A stretch of DNA of 59,088 nucleotides from an uncultured Solirubrobacteraceae bacterium (GTDB lineage: Bacteria > Actinomycetota > Thermoleophilia > Solirubrobacterales > Solirubrobacteraceae), in contig CADCVR010000065.1 in the NCBI GenBank assembly GCA_902806205.1, positions 1-59,088 on the forward strand, written 5' to 3'. Every line of letters starts with the position of its first letter. Position 1 is the first letter of the stretch. The translations under genes and the position numbers were made by a program. The notes under the pieces were generated by a model. The model worked only from the letters and a program-made list of their open reading frames with translations, was not told where the DNA came from and made no database searches. Shown one piece after another: positions 32,401 to 40,942 of the stretch.

Positions 32401-32990
32401 TCCCGCTCGACGCACCCGCCCCCGACGCCGCGGCGCTCGCCGCGGCGTCCGCGCGCCTCCTCGCCGCCGCCGCGAGCGAGTCCGACGTCGTCTACGCCGA
32501 ACTCGACTCACCCGTCGGGCCGATCGTCGCCGCCGCGACGAGCAAAGGCCTCGCGCGCCTGGCCTACCGCGACTTCAACGGCGGCCTGGACGCGGTCCTG
32601 GAAGCGCTGGCGACGAAGCTCTCGCCGCGGATCGTCGAGGCGCCGGCGCGGCTGGACGCCGTCCGCCGCGCACTCGACGAGTACTTCGCGGGGCGGCGGC
32701 GGGACTTCGACCTCCCCGTGGATCTGTCGCTGACCGCTCCCTTCGGGCGTGCCGTGCTCGAGGCCTGCGCCCGGATCCCGTTCGGTGCGACCTCGAGCTA
32801 CCGTGCCGTCGCCGCCGACGCCGGCCGGCCCAGCGCGTCGCGGGCGGCGGGCAACGCGCTCGGCGCCAACCCGGTCCCGATCATCGTGCCCTGCCACCGC
32901 GTCCTGCGCACGGGCGGAGGGCTCGGCGGCTACACGGGCGGCGTGGCGACCAAGCGCCACCTCCTGACCCTCGAGGGCACGCAGCTCTGA
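32397..32990 (+). CDS. ogt: Methylated-DNA-[protein]-cysteine S-methyltransferase
   Basis: 197 residues. Accepts the alkyl group from O6-alkylguanine onto its own cysteine: C166 in IIVPCHRVL. The helix-turn-helix and arginine finger (FGATSSYRAVAADAGRPSASRAAGNALGANP) are typical. A degenerate N-terminal domain precedes it. The start GTG lies inside the sigma-factor stop, so the two are translated together, suggesting an inducible alkylation response. Confidence 0.93.
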   Translation: MIPLDAPAPDAAALAAASARLLAAAASESDVVYAELDSPVGPIVAAATSKGLARLAYRDFNGGLDAVLEALATKLSPRIVEAPARLDAVRRALDEYFAGRRRDFDLPVDLSLTAPFGRAVLEACARIPFGATSSYRAVAADAGRPSASRAAGNALGANPVPIIVPCHRVLRTGGGLGGYTGGVATKRHLLTLEGTQL

Positions 32991-33053
32991 CGCCGGCCAC
33001 TGCTGGGCCATCCGTCCGGAGCGCGTGTCGGCCCGCAGGATCCGGTGCACTTA

Positions 33054-33070
33054 ACACGAACCAATCGTGT
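33054..33070. promoter_or_regulatory. Inverted repeat upstream of a small ORF
   Basis: ACACGA-ACCAA-TCGTGT, perfect 6-bp arms, 47 bases before ATG 33117. Possible operator or the end of the ogt transcript. Confidence 0.35.
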
Positions 33071-33116
33071 ACGGCGTAACCCGTCACGGCCCAGGACGTT
33101 GACTCAAGAGAGACAA

Positions 33117-33227
33117 ATGGCACCGCACCAGTTCACCTATCCCAAGGTCACCCCGATCGCCCCGTCGGCTCCCCGGCCGCCCTCGGCCGGAGCGGCGTCC
33201 GACGCCCCCGGCACCAAGGACCGCTAG
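33117..33227 (+). CDS. Possible 36-residue proline-rich peptide
   Basis: MAPHQFTYPKVTPIAPSAPR continues with PPSAGAASDAPGTKDR and a stop. A purine-rich AGAGAGAC precedes the ATG, and TTGACT about 20 bases upstream could be a -35 box. No family recognised and no membrane segment. It may be a real small protein or a spurious frame. Confidence 0.4.
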   Translation: MAPHQFTYPKVTPIAPSAPRPPSAGAASDAPGTKDR

Positions 33228-33261
33228 GAGCCCGCCGGGCCCACCGGTCCCGGCCGCCGGG

Positions 33262-33708
33262 TCAGCTCGACGCGTCGCCGGCCCACGCTCGGGGTCCGGG
33301 CCCCACGCGCGCGGCGCGGTCGTCCGGGTTGGCCAGCTTGCAGCGGTCGAGCGAGAGACAGCCGCAGCCGATGCACTCGGTCAGGCCGCTCTTGAGGCGC
33401 TCGAGCTCGGCGATCTGCCGGTCGATCCGCGCGGTCCACGTGCGTGACAGGCGCCCCCAGTCCGCCCGGCTGGGCGCGCGCTGGGGCGGGAGCTCGGCCA
33501 GCTCTCTGCCGATCTCCTCGAGCGTCAGGCCCACGCGCTGGGCGTAGACGATGAACGCGAGGCGACGCAGGACGGGGCGGGGGAAGCGGCGGTGGCCCGA
33601 GCCGGCCCGCTCGGAGGTGATCAGGCCACGTTGCTCGTAGAAGCGCAGCGCCGAGGAGGCGACGCCGCTGCGCCGCGAGACCTCACCGATCGTCATCAGG
33701 GCGGGCAC
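33262..33708 (-). CDS. soxR: Redox-sensing MerR-family regulator SoxR
   Basis: 148 residues. N-terminal MerR winged helix (MTIGEVSRRSGVASSALRFY, GHRRFPRPVLRRL), a dimerisation coiled coil, then the [2Fe-2S] cysteines C112, C115, C117 and C123 in ECIGCGCLSLDRC, the SoxR spacing. Oxidation of the cluster by redox-cycling compounds activates transcription. The divergent gene at 33803 has a matching operator, so it is the likely target. Confidence 0.93.
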   Translation of the reverse strand: MPALMTIGEVSRRSGVASSALRFYEQRGLITSERAGSGHRRFPRPVLRRLAFIVYAQRVGLTLEEIGRELAELPPQRAPSRADWGRLSRTWTARIDRQIAELERLKSGLTECIGCGCLSLDRCKLANPDDRAARVGPGPRAWAGDASS

Positions 33709-33733
33709 CGCGACAACAAAGCACGTTCCGCGC

Positions 33734-33764
33734 TTGACTTCAAGCTAACTTGAACTTGTAGCTT
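33734..33764 (+). promoter_or_regulatory. SoxR-controlled promoter
   Basis: Palindrome TTCAAG-CTAA-CTTGAA (33739-33754) lies between a -35-like TTGACT (33734-33739) and a -10-like TAGCTT (33759-33764). The spacer is 19 bases, the overlong spacing that MerR-family activators correct. It lies between divergent soxR and the DUF5519 gene. Confidence 0.75.
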
Positions 33765-33802
33765 GCGGCTCTCCCCCACCACCCACTCACCGAGGAGCGT
33801 CC

Positions 33803-34153
33803 ATGCTCGAGCACACCACCCCAAGCCGGCAGATCACCGAGCAGGTCTCCCGGTGGCCCGGAGTGACCGCCGGCGTGGGCCGCCGCGGCGAGTTCGCGTT
33901 CAAGGTCGGCGGCCACGCGATGGGTCATCTGCACGGGGACCACGCGGCCCACTTCGGTTTCCCGAAGGACGTCTGGGCTGTCCTGATCGAGCAGGGGCGT
34001 ATCGTCGAGCACCCGGTCTTCCCGGGCAGGGCGGGCCCCGGGGCACGCCCGATCGACGATCAGGCCGACGTCGAGGACGTCATCGCGCTGCTGCGGCTCA
34101 ACTACGACCGCCTGGTGGCGCTGCACGGCGCGCCGACCGAGGCCCCGGCCTGA
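33803..34153 (+). CDS. DUF5519 / luciferase-domain family protein
   Basis: 116 residues, cytosolic. The family pattern is visible: ITEQVSRWPGVTAGVGRRGE, FKVGGHAMGHLHGDHAAHFG, then FPKDVWAVLIEQGRI and a terminal helix (DVEDVIALLRLNYDRL). Biochemical role unknown. Its promoter carries a SoxR box, which suggests a part in the response to redox-active compounds. Confidence 0.75.
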   Translation: MLEHTTPSRQITEQVSRWPGVTAGVGRRGEFAFKVGGHAMGHLHGDHAAHFGFPKDVWAVLIEQGRIVEHPVFPGRAGPGARPIDDQADVEDVIALLRLNYDRLVALHGAPTEAPA

Positions 34154-34205
34154 GCCCGCACCCCCGCCCTCGCGGCAGGGACGCGAGCTACGCCGCCGTG
34201 GCGAG

Positions 34206-35249
34206 CTACGTCGACGGTACGCCCGGTGCCGCGGGCACGTCCGGCGGGACGGGCGCTGCCCACTGCGCCTCGACGAGGTCGCCTGCGGGCATCCCCTCGG
34301 GAGTCGGGACCTCGGGCGTGTCGCGCAGGTACCACTCCGCGTCGAGCGCCGCCTGGCAGCCCGAGCCCGCGGCGGTGACCGCCTGGCGGTAGGTGTGGTC
34401 GACGAGGTCGCCGGCCGCGAAGACGCCGGGCAGGCCCGTCCGCGTGGAGCGGCCCTCCGTCTTGACGTAGCCCTCGTCGTCGACGGGCACCTGGGCTGCG
34501 ACGAGGGCCGACTGCGGCTCGTGGCCGATCGCGATGAACGAGCCCACGTCGGGGATCTGGCGGTCCTCGCCGCCCTCGGCGTGCTTGAGGCGCAGCGTCG
34601 GGAGCTGGCCCTCGACTTCGGCGAACTCCTCGACGACGTACGGCGTGACGAACTCGATGTTCGCCTCCGAGCGCGCGCGGTCGGCCATGATCTTCGAGGC
34701 GCGCAGCTCGGCGCGGCGGTTGACGACGTGCACCTTGGCGCCGAACTTCGCGAGGAAGATCGCCTCCTCCATCGCGGAGTCGCCGCCACCGATGACGGCG
34801 ATGTGCTTGTCCTTGAAGAAGGCGGCGTCGCACGTGGCGCAGTAGGAGACGCCGCGTCCGCCGAGCTCCTCCTCGCCGGGCACGCCGAGCTTCTTGTGCT
34901 CCGCGCCCATCGCGAGGATCACCGTCCGCGTCAGGTACTCGTCGTCGTCGACGAAGACCTTGTGCACTCCGCCCGGCTCGTTCGCGAGCTCGACCCCCGA
35001 GGCGACGTCGGTCACGAAGCGCGTGCCGAAGCGCTCGGCCTGGTCGCGCATGGTCTGCATGAGCTCGGGACCCATGATCCCGTCGCGGAAGCCCGGGTAG
35101 TTCTCGACCTCGGTGGTCTGCTGAAGCAGCCCGCCCCAGAAGAAGCCCTCGATGACCAGGGGGCGCAGGTTCGCGCGCGCGGTGTAGAGCGCGGCGGTGT
35201 AGCCCGCCGGGCCGCTGCCCACGATGATCACGTTCTCGATGTCGGCCAT
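34206..35249 (-). CDS. trxB: Thioredoxin reductase
   Basis: 347 residues. FAD-binding GSGPAGYTAALYTARA, the redox-active CATC (C137/C140) in SYCATCDAAFF, the NADPH-binding GGGDSAMEEA, and the FAD C-terminal segment GVFAAGDLVDHTYRQAVTAAGSG split as usual. A proline-rich 30-residue C-terminal extension is unusual. Reduces thioredoxin with NADPH. No thioredoxin gene is adjacent; soxR lies nearby. It follows the membrane-protein pair at 35.2-37.4 kb on the same strand. Confidence 0.94.
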   Translation of the reverse strand: MADIENVIIVGSGPAGYTAALYTARANLRPLVIEGFFWGGLLQQTTEVENYPGFRDGIMGPELMQTMRDQAERFGTRFVTDVASGVELANEPGGVHKVFVDDDEYLTRTVILAMGAEHKKLGVPGEEELGGRGVSYCATCDAAFFKDKHIAVIGGGDSAMEEAIFLAKFGAKVHVVNRRAELRASKIMADRARSEANIEFVTPYVVEEFAEVEGQLPTLRLKHAEGGEDRQIPDVGSFIAIGHEPQSALVAAQVPVDDEGYVKTEGRSTRTGLPGVFAAGDLVDHTYRQAVTAAGSGCQAALDAEWYLRDTPEVPTPEGMPAGDLVEAQWAAPVPPDVPAAPGVPST

Positions 35250-35251
35250 GC

Positions 35252-36433
35252 CTAGGTCGCACTCCCGGTGGGGGTCTGGGAACTCACTTCATTTTGTATA
35301 GTAGCGCGGGGTGCGGTTCGTTCGGCCGCCCGCTCCTCACGCCAGTGGGCGACGGTCCGGCGCAACTGGAAGTAGGCGACGGCGCCCGGGATGGTGGGCA
35401 GCCCGAAGGCCAGGACGCGGTAGGAGAGCACGGCGACGACCGCGAGGGAGCCCGGGACGCCGAAGCCCACGAGCGCGCCGATCATTCCCCCGTCCACGCC
35501 GCCGACGCCGCCGGGCAGCGGCAGCAGGTTGCCGAGCAGCCCGACGAAGTAGGCCACCACGAGCACCGCGACGGGCGGCGGCTCCCCGAAGGCGTGAAAG
35601 CACGCCCAGAGGATCGCGATGTTGAAGCCCCAGTAGGCCACGGCGCCGAGCAGCGCCGGATCCCGACGACGCACGTGGTCGAGCGCGAGACGGATTCCCT
35701 CCGAGACCGTCGCGGGAACCGTCGCCAGCCGCGCCGCGACGCGGTGCAGGCGCCCCCCGCCGGTCGCCCACCGCGCGAAGCGCCGCTCGATGTCCTCGGG
35801 AACGAAGGTCATCGCGCCCGCCAGCGCGAGCAGGACGACGCCGACGAGCGCGGGAACGACGGTCAGGGCGAACGGCGCCGACCCGGGGAAGACACCCCCG
35901 CGGAGGCCCGAACCGCCGATGATGATGGCGAGCACGTAGACGGCGTAGGTCAGGACCAGGAACGCGATCGTCCGGTCTGCCACGACCCGCGCGGGCATTC
36001 CCGCCCGGCGCAGCGCCCAGGCGGTGAGCGCCAGCCCTCCCGCTCCCCCGGCCGCGAACACTCGTGTGGCCGCGAGCCCGGCCATCGTGATCTGATAGCT
36101 CGCGGCAAAGCCGATGCGCCGCGCCGACGGCTCGCCCGGATGCACGTAGACGCCCTTGAACATCACGACGTACCCACCGAAGGACAGCACGCTGCACAGC
36201 GTCGCGAGCGCGAGCCACCGCGGGTCGCCGTCGCTGATGCGGTCGTAGGTGGAGCGCAGCCCGTCGAGCGTGGGAAGCACGACGACCACGAGCGCGACGA
36301 CGGCGGCCAACACGACCAGGGCGACCACGACCGTCCGCCGCGAGACGTGCAGGTGCGGCGGGGCCTCGTCCTCGTCGTGCTCCTCGTCGTCCCACGGGTG
36401 CGCCTCCTGCACCCCCGGGGCGACGCGGCTCAT
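35252..36433 (-). CDS. LPG synthase transmembrane-region / UPF0104-type membrane protein
   Basis: 393 residues. A charged N-terminus rich in Asp/Glu/His, then about eight membrane spans. The family signature GLLGNLLPLPGGVGGVDGG lies in the second half. Such proteins form the flippase part of MprF and act alone in lipid or glycolipid transfer. Lacks the C-terminal synthase domain. The start overlaps the stop of the upstream PAP2-type gene by 4 bases (ATGA). Confidence 0.85.
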   Translation of the reverse strand: MSRVAPGVQEAHPWDDEEHDEDEAPPHLHVSRRTVVVALVVLAAVVALVVVVLPTLDGLRSTYDRISDGDPRWLALATLCSVLSFGGYVVMFKGVYVHPGEPSARRIGFAASYQITMAGLAATRVFAAGGAGGLALTAWALRRAGMPARVVADRTIAFLVLTYAVYVLAIIIGGSGLRGGVFPGSAPFALTVVPALVGVVLLALAGAMTFVPEDIERRFARWATGGGRLHRVAARLATVPATVSEGIRLALDHVRRRDPALLGAVAYWGFNIAILWACFHAFGEPPPVAVLVVAYFVGLLGNLLPLPGGVGGVDGGMIGALVGFGVPGSLAVVAVLSYRVLAFGLPTIPGAVAYFQLRRTVAHWREERAAERTAPRATIQNEVSSQTPTGSAT

Positions 36434-37353
36434 GCCCGTGCCGCTCGCTCGAGCGCCTGGATACGGCGACCGGCGGCCTGGAAGATCGGGCTCGCCGCGC
36501 CGGCGCCGCGTCGTACGCCCTCGGCCAGCGCGAGGCCCGCGAGGAGGTCCACGACGTAGTGCTCACCGAGGTAGACCAGGGCGAAGCCGAGCGCGGCGGC
36601 GTACGTCCAGCCGATCGCACCCTGCGTTCGACCCTCCTCGGCGAGGAGGCGTGCGGCCATCACGGAGGTGGCGAAGTGCAGGCTGGGCATCGCGGCTAGA
36701 GGGTTCCCTCCGAGCACACCGTACAGGGGTCCCCAGCGCTCCTTCCAGAAGGTTTCGCCGTGCTCGACCATCATGCGCCGCAGCTCGGGCGCCCGGCCGC
36801 GCTCGGCGGCGTACCACGGCGGCGCGGTGGGCAGTGCCCAGTAGCCGATCAGGCCGAGGTCGAAGACGGCGTAGGTCTGCAGCGCAGCGCGCTCGAAGCG
36901 CTCCGGGCGGCGCAGCAGCACGTAGGCGACGGTGCCGTGCGGGATCAAGAACCAGAGCCAATGGCACCAGACGAGCACCTGCTCTGGCCGTCGGAGCCCG
37001 GAGCCCGGCCGGCCGAGCAGCTTCTGCAGCCGTGCTCCGGGGAGCTCACCCAAGCCGAGCGCGCGATCGATCCGCACCGGGTAGTCGATCCGCACGCGGG
37101 CCTCCAGGCGCTTCGGATCGTCGTTGGGCATCTCGTAGTGGGCCAGGTAGGCCCACATCTGCAGCACGCACGTGGCCACATCGCGCCCGCGCGTGCGCGG
37201 GAGCGCCACGCAGAGCGCGACGGGAGCGGACGCGGAGGCGAGGGTGACGACGGGCACGGGGAGCCGGAGGCGCCGGCGCAGGAGCGGCACGGCGGCGCCC
37301 GTGACCACGACGCCCCAGGCGACCGCGCGGACGGTGCGGTTCGATCCGAGCAA
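36430..37353 (-). CDS. PAP2/AUR1-like membrane phosphatase or phospho-lipid transferase
   Basis: 307 residues, polytopic. The phosphatase-type signatures PSLHFATS (in GGNPLAAMPSLHFATS) and GEHYVVDLLAG supply the two catalytic histidines, as in inositolphosphoryl-transferase (AUR1) and PAP2 families. The PTAPPWYAA loop also matches AUR1-like proteins. It probably acts on lipid phosphates or transfers head groups. Coupled to the UPF0104-type gene, suggesting a shared lipid pathway. Confidence 0.82.
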   Translation of the reverse strand: MLGSNRTVRAVAWGVVVTGAAVPLLRRRLRLPVPVVTLASASAPVALCVALPRTRGRDVATCVLQMWAYLAHYEMPNDDPKRLEARVRIDYPVRIDRALGLGELPGARLQKLLGRPGSGLRRPEQVLVWCHWLWFLIPHGTVAYVLLRRPERFERAALQTYAVFDLGLIGYWALPTAPPWYAAERGRAPELRRMMVEHGETFWKERWGPLYGVLGGNPLAAMPSLHFATSVMAARLLAEEGRTQGAIGWTYAAALGFALVYLGEHYVVDLLAGLALAEGVRRGAGAASPIFQAAGRRIQALERAARA

Positions 37354-37433
37354 GGCGCGGGGATCCTACTGCCCGCCCTGGAAGTCGCCGGCGTGGCGCA
37401 GGAGTCACCGCCGGTGGGGTAGAACCCGAGCCC

Positions 37434-39509
37434 GTGGATTCACAGGGAGAGCTCCGCCCCGGCGACGTCTTCGCCGGGCATCGCATCGAGGGGGTGGCCG
37501 GCCGCGGCGGGATGGGCGTCGTCTACCGCGCCACGGCCCAGGACCTGGACCGGGTGGTGGCGCTCAAGCTCGTCGCGCCCGCGCTGACGACCGACCCGAG
37601 CTTCCGGGAGCGCTTCATCCGCGAGACGAAGGTGGCCGCCTCGCTGGACCATCCCAACGTCATCCCGGTCTTCGCCGCGGGCGAGGAGGCCGGCCGCCTG
37701 TACTTCTCGATGCGCTACGTCGAGGGAGACGACCTGCGCACGCTGATCCGCCGCGAGATCCGCCTGGCGCCCGAGCGCGCGGCGGCGATCGTCGCGCAGG
37801 TCGGCTCGGCGCTGGACGCCGCGCACGCGAGCGGGATCGTCCACCGCGACGTCAAGCCGGCCAACGTGCTGATGACCGGCCGAGACCACGCCTACCTCAC
37901 GGACTTCGGGCTGACCAAGCGGCTGCACTCCGCGGCGGCCGACACGCGTCCGGGCGGCTGGGTCGGCACGCTGGGCTACGTCGCGCCCGAGCAGATCCGG
38001 GGGGAGCGCGTCGACGCGCGCGCGGACATCTACGCCCTGGGCTGCATCCTCTTCCACGCGCTCACGGGCGCGACCCCCTACGCGCGCGAGAGCGACGAGG
38101 CGACCCTCTGGGCACACCTCAACGACCCCCCGCCGCCGATCGGCCCGCGCGCGCCCGGAGTGCCCGAGGACTTCGAGGCGGTCATCGCCCGCGCGCTGGC
38201 CAAGGACCCCGCCGACCGCTTCGGTTCTGCGGGCGATCTCGGCCGCGCGGCGCTGGCCGCGGCGGGCCGGGCGCGGGCGGTGAGCTCTGAGCGGGTGGTC
38301 GCGGTCGGTGCCGCGGCGCCCGGCGGGCGTGACGACCCGGAGACCATGGCCTCGCCGGGCGATGGCTCGAGCTCCCCCTCCACGCCGGACGCGGCGGAAG
38401 GCGCCCCGGCGGCACCGGCGAACACTCCGCTTCCACCGACGCGCCTCGCGCTGCGCGGTCTCGGTGCGGTGCGGCGCCGCGGACCGGGGCGGCGCACAGC
38501 GAGCCGTCCCAAGCGCGGCGTCGTGGTCGCCGCGGCCGCCGGGGTGCTGCTGCTGGGCGCGGGAGTCGCCGCGCTCACGTTCACGGCCGACCGGGTCAAC
38601 GACCCCGGGCGCCGCGCCGGAGGCCCCGCCGAGGTCGTGGCGGGGCGCCTGGCGGCGACAGTGGGTGTCGGGCCGCGGCCCAACGCGCTCGTGATCGCCG
38701 GCGGGCGCCTGTGGGTGGCCAGCCAGGGCGAGACCCGCCTGCGCCTCATCGACATCAAGACGAACAAGCCGGTGCCCAGCGCCCCGAAGGTCGGCGTGGG
38801 CGCGGCCGCGCTCGACGCCGGCTTCGGCTCCGTGTGGATCGCCAAGGGCACGACGCAGACCCTCCTGGAGTACGGCGTCAAGCGCGCGCGCCGCATCGGC
38901 GCGCCGATCACCCTGCCGCCGGGCACCGCGGTCTCCGTCGCCACGGGCGCGGGCGGCGTGTGGGTCGGCAGCCGCTCGGGTCGCGAGGCGTTCGAGCCGC
39001 AGACCGTCGCACGGATCGACCCGCGCGCAGCCACGATCGCCGGCTCAGCGCTCATCCAGCCCGACGGCGTGCAGGACATCGCGGTGGGCGACGGCGCCGT
39101 CTGGGTCGTCGGGCGCGAACGCGCGATCGTGACCCGCATCGACGTCTCCACGAACGACGAGGAGCGCCTCGTCGTCGGCGGCGATCCGCAGCGCATCACG
39201 CTCGGGCAGGGCGCGGTCTGGGTCTCCAACAACGACGGCTCGGTGAGCCGCATCAACTTGAAGAGCCTCAACATCAAGCGCATCCCGGTCGGGCGCGAGC
39301 CGCGCGGGATCGCGGTCGGCCGCGGCGCGGTCTGGGTCGCCAACTCCCTCGACGGCACGGCGACGCGCATCGACCCGAAGACCGGCAAGGTCGTCGGCGA
39401 GCCCGTCGAGGTCGGTGGCAACCCGTCGGCGGTCGCGGTGCGCGGGGGCGCCGCGTGGATCTCGCTGCTGGCCGACAACGCGGTGGCGCGGGTGAACTTC
39501 ACGCCGTAG
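37434..39509 (+). CDS. Receptor Ser/Thr protein kinase with a seven-blade propeller sensor
   Basis: 691 residues. Kinase domain about 15-280: glycine loop GRGGMG, catalytic K45, HRDVKPAN (137-144), DFG (157-159) and an APE motif (VAPEQ). A Pro/Ser linker, one membrane helix (about 362-383), then an extracytoplasmic propeller (400-691) with seven repeats of the form V-G-GAVWV-N---V-RID. Topology as in PknB/PknD-type receptor kinases. The ligand of the propeller is unknown. An FHA-domain partner is encoded convergently next door. Confidence 0.92.
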   Translation: MDSQGELRPGDVFAGHRIEGVAGRGGMGVVYRATAQDLDRVVALKLVAPALTTDPSFRERFIRETKVAASLDHPNVIPVFAAGEEAGRLYFSMRYVEGDDLRTLIRREIRLAPERAAAIVAQVGSALDAAHASGIVHRDVKPANVLMTGRDHAYLTDFGLTKRLHSAAADTRPGGWVGTLGYVAPEQIRGERVDARADIYALGCILFHALTGATPYARESDEATLWAHLNDPPPPIGPRAPGVPEDFEAVIARALAKDPADRFGSAGDLGRAALAAAGRARAVSSERVVAVGAAAPGGRDDPETMASPGDGSSSPSTPDAAEGAPAAPANTPLPPTRLALRGLGAVRRRGPGRRTASRPKRGVVVAAAAGVLLLGAGVAALTFTADRVNDPGRRAGGPAEVVAGRLAATVGVGPRPNALVIAGGRLWVASQGETRLRLIDIKTNKPVPSAPKVGVGAAALDAGFGSVWIAKGTTQTLLEYGVKRARRIGAPITLPPGTAVSVATGAGGVWVGSRSGREAFEPQTVARIDPRAATIAGSALIQPDGVQDIAVGDGAVWVVGRERAIVTRIDVSTNDEERLVVGGDPQRITLGQGAVWVSNNDGSVSRINLKSLNIKRIPVGREPRGIAVGRGAVWVANSLDGTATRIDPKTGKVVGEPVEVGGNPSAVAVRGGAAWISLLADNAVARVNFTP

Positions 39510-39514
39510 TCCTC

Positions 39515-40201
39515 CTACAGCTCGCGCACCGTCACCAACCCGGATTGCAAGGTCTCGGCCACGAGCCGCGAGCGCTTCTGGTTCTGCGGCAGGTGCTCGA
39601 TCCTGAAGCGGGCGAAGAGCGAGCGCAGGTGCCCCTTGACGGCGTCGACGCTGAGGTGCAGCTCGTCGGCGATGGCCTGGTTGGGGGCCGGAGTCGCGAA
39701 CTCGTCGACCTTGTAGGGCCGCGCGAGCGCCACGAGCACCGAACGCTGGGTCGGCGTGAGGTCGTGGAGCTGGACCGTCGCGCCGGCGATCTGCGTCGGC
39801 CGCGAGTCCTCGGTCTCCGGGCGGCGATAGGCGATCGTCGTGCGCCCCACCCGCAGCGTGTCGCCGTCGCGCAGGCGCTGGCGACCGGAGATCCGCATGC
39901 TGTTCACGTAGGTGCCGTTGCGGGAGAGCCCGTCGTCGGAGACGGTCCACTCGCCGCCGATGCACTCGAGCTCGGCGTGCAGGCGCGACACCTCCGTGTC
40001 CCAGGGCAGCGCCACGTCGTTCTGGATCCCCCGGCCGATGCTCACCCGGTCCCCGGCCTCCACCGTCAGCTCGATCAGGCGCTGGGCGCCGTCGTCCTCC
40101 CGCAGGACGAGGAAGGGACGCCCACGGCGCTCGACTTCGATGCGATCGCGCAGCTCGGCGGGACTGGCGGCGTGCGCGGCGATGGGAGAGGGGCCGTCCA
40201 C
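39515..40201 (-). CDS. FHA-domain protein with a C-terminal helix-turn-helix
   Basis: About 228 residues from GTG 40201; a longer frame reaches 40270. The FHA domain (about 45-125) has SIGRGIQNDVALP, EVSRLHAELE and LSRNGTYVN, the phosphothreonine-binding residues R, S, H and N. After a linker a LuxR/GerE-like HTH follows (LTPTQRSVLVALARPY, ELHLSVDAVKGHLRSLFARF). This would be a transcription factor that docks onto phosphorylated proteins. It is convergent with the Ser/Thr kinase, its obvious candidate kinase. Confidence 0.85.
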   Translation of the reverse strand: MDGPSPIAAHAASPAELRDRIEVERRGRPFLVLREDDGAQRLIELTVEAGDRVSIGRGIQNDVALPWDTEVSRLHAELECIGGEWTVSDDGLSRNGTYVNSMRISGRQRLRDGDTLRVGRTTIAYRRPETEDSRPTQIAGATVQLHDLTPTQRSVLVALARPYKVDEFATPAPNQAIADELHLSVDAVKGHLRSLFARFRIEHLPQNQKRSRLVAETLQSGLVTVREL

Positions 40202-40279
40202 GCCCCCAGGATGGCAGGGGTTCCGGCGCGCAGCCAGTCGGACCGGCACCCAGGTGGGAGACGCCGACACCTCGGGTGG

Positions 40280-40293
40280 TCACGGGTGACCCC
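40280..40293. promoter_or_regulatory. Perfect palindrome between the FHA and ECF genes
   Basis: GGTCAC-GG-GTGACC in the divergent promoter region. It could be the binding site of the FHA-HTH protein or another regulator. Confidence 0.4.
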
Positions 40294-40372
40294 GGGGGGC
40301 CTGGGCGGGCGCCCCGATCGCTTCGAAGCTTGAACCACACCGCGCCACACCTCGATCGGAGCCCCGACAGCC

Positions 40373-40942
40373 ATGACCGTCCTGAACCACCCCACCGCCC
40401 TGCGCACCCGCACCGACGAGGAGCTCGTCGCCCGCGTCCGCGCCGGGAGCCCGGAGGCCTTCGACGCGATCGTCGGCCGCTACGCCCCGCCCCTCACGGC
40501 GTTCGCGCGCAGTCTGCTGCACGGCGCCCACCACGACGCCGAGGAGGCCGTCCAGGACGCGCTGCTCAAGGCGCTCACCGCCCTGCGCCGCGACGAGCGC
40601 GGAGTCGTCCTGCGGCCCTGGCTCTACGCCATCACGCGGAACGCCTGCCTCGACCGCCTGCGCAAGCCGGTCCGCACGACCGACATGACGCCGCTCGAGC
40701 CGGTCCTGAGCGACCCGACCGCCGACCCGCATCTGGCCGCCGTGCGGCGCGAGGAGCTCGCCGGCGTCGTCGGCAACCTGCGCCTGCTTCCCGTCCGCCA
40801 GCGCACGGCACTGGTCGCCGTCGAGCTCGAGGGCCGCTCCCACGAGCAGGTCGCCGGCGCCCTGGAGGTCTCCGTCGGCGCCTCCAAGGCACTCGTGTGC
40901 CGCGCGCGGCGGGGCCTGACTCAGCTGCGCGACGCCGCGTAG
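40373..40942 (+). CDS. ECF-type RNA polymerase sigma factor
   Basis: 189 residues. Region 2: TDEELVARVRAGSPEAFDAI, then EEAVQDALLKALTAL and WLYAITRNACLDRLRK. Region 4: LLPVRQRTALVAVELEGRSH and VSVGASKALVCRARRGLTQL. No anti-sigma factor is adjacent. It diverges from the FHA-HTH gene with a palindrome between, so this sigma factor, the FHA protein and the Ser/Thr kinase may form one signalling unit. Its 3' end overlaps the convergent peptidase gene by 22 bases. Confidence 0.9.
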   Translation: MTVLNHPTALRTRTDEELVARVRAGSPEAFDAIVGRYAPPLTAFARSLLHGAHHDAEEAVQDALLKALTALRRDERGVVLRPWLYAITRNACLDRLRKPVRTTDMTPLEPVLSDPTADPHLAAVRREELAGVVGNLRLLPVRQRTALVAVELEGRSHEQVAGALEVSVGASKALVCRARRGLTQLRDAA

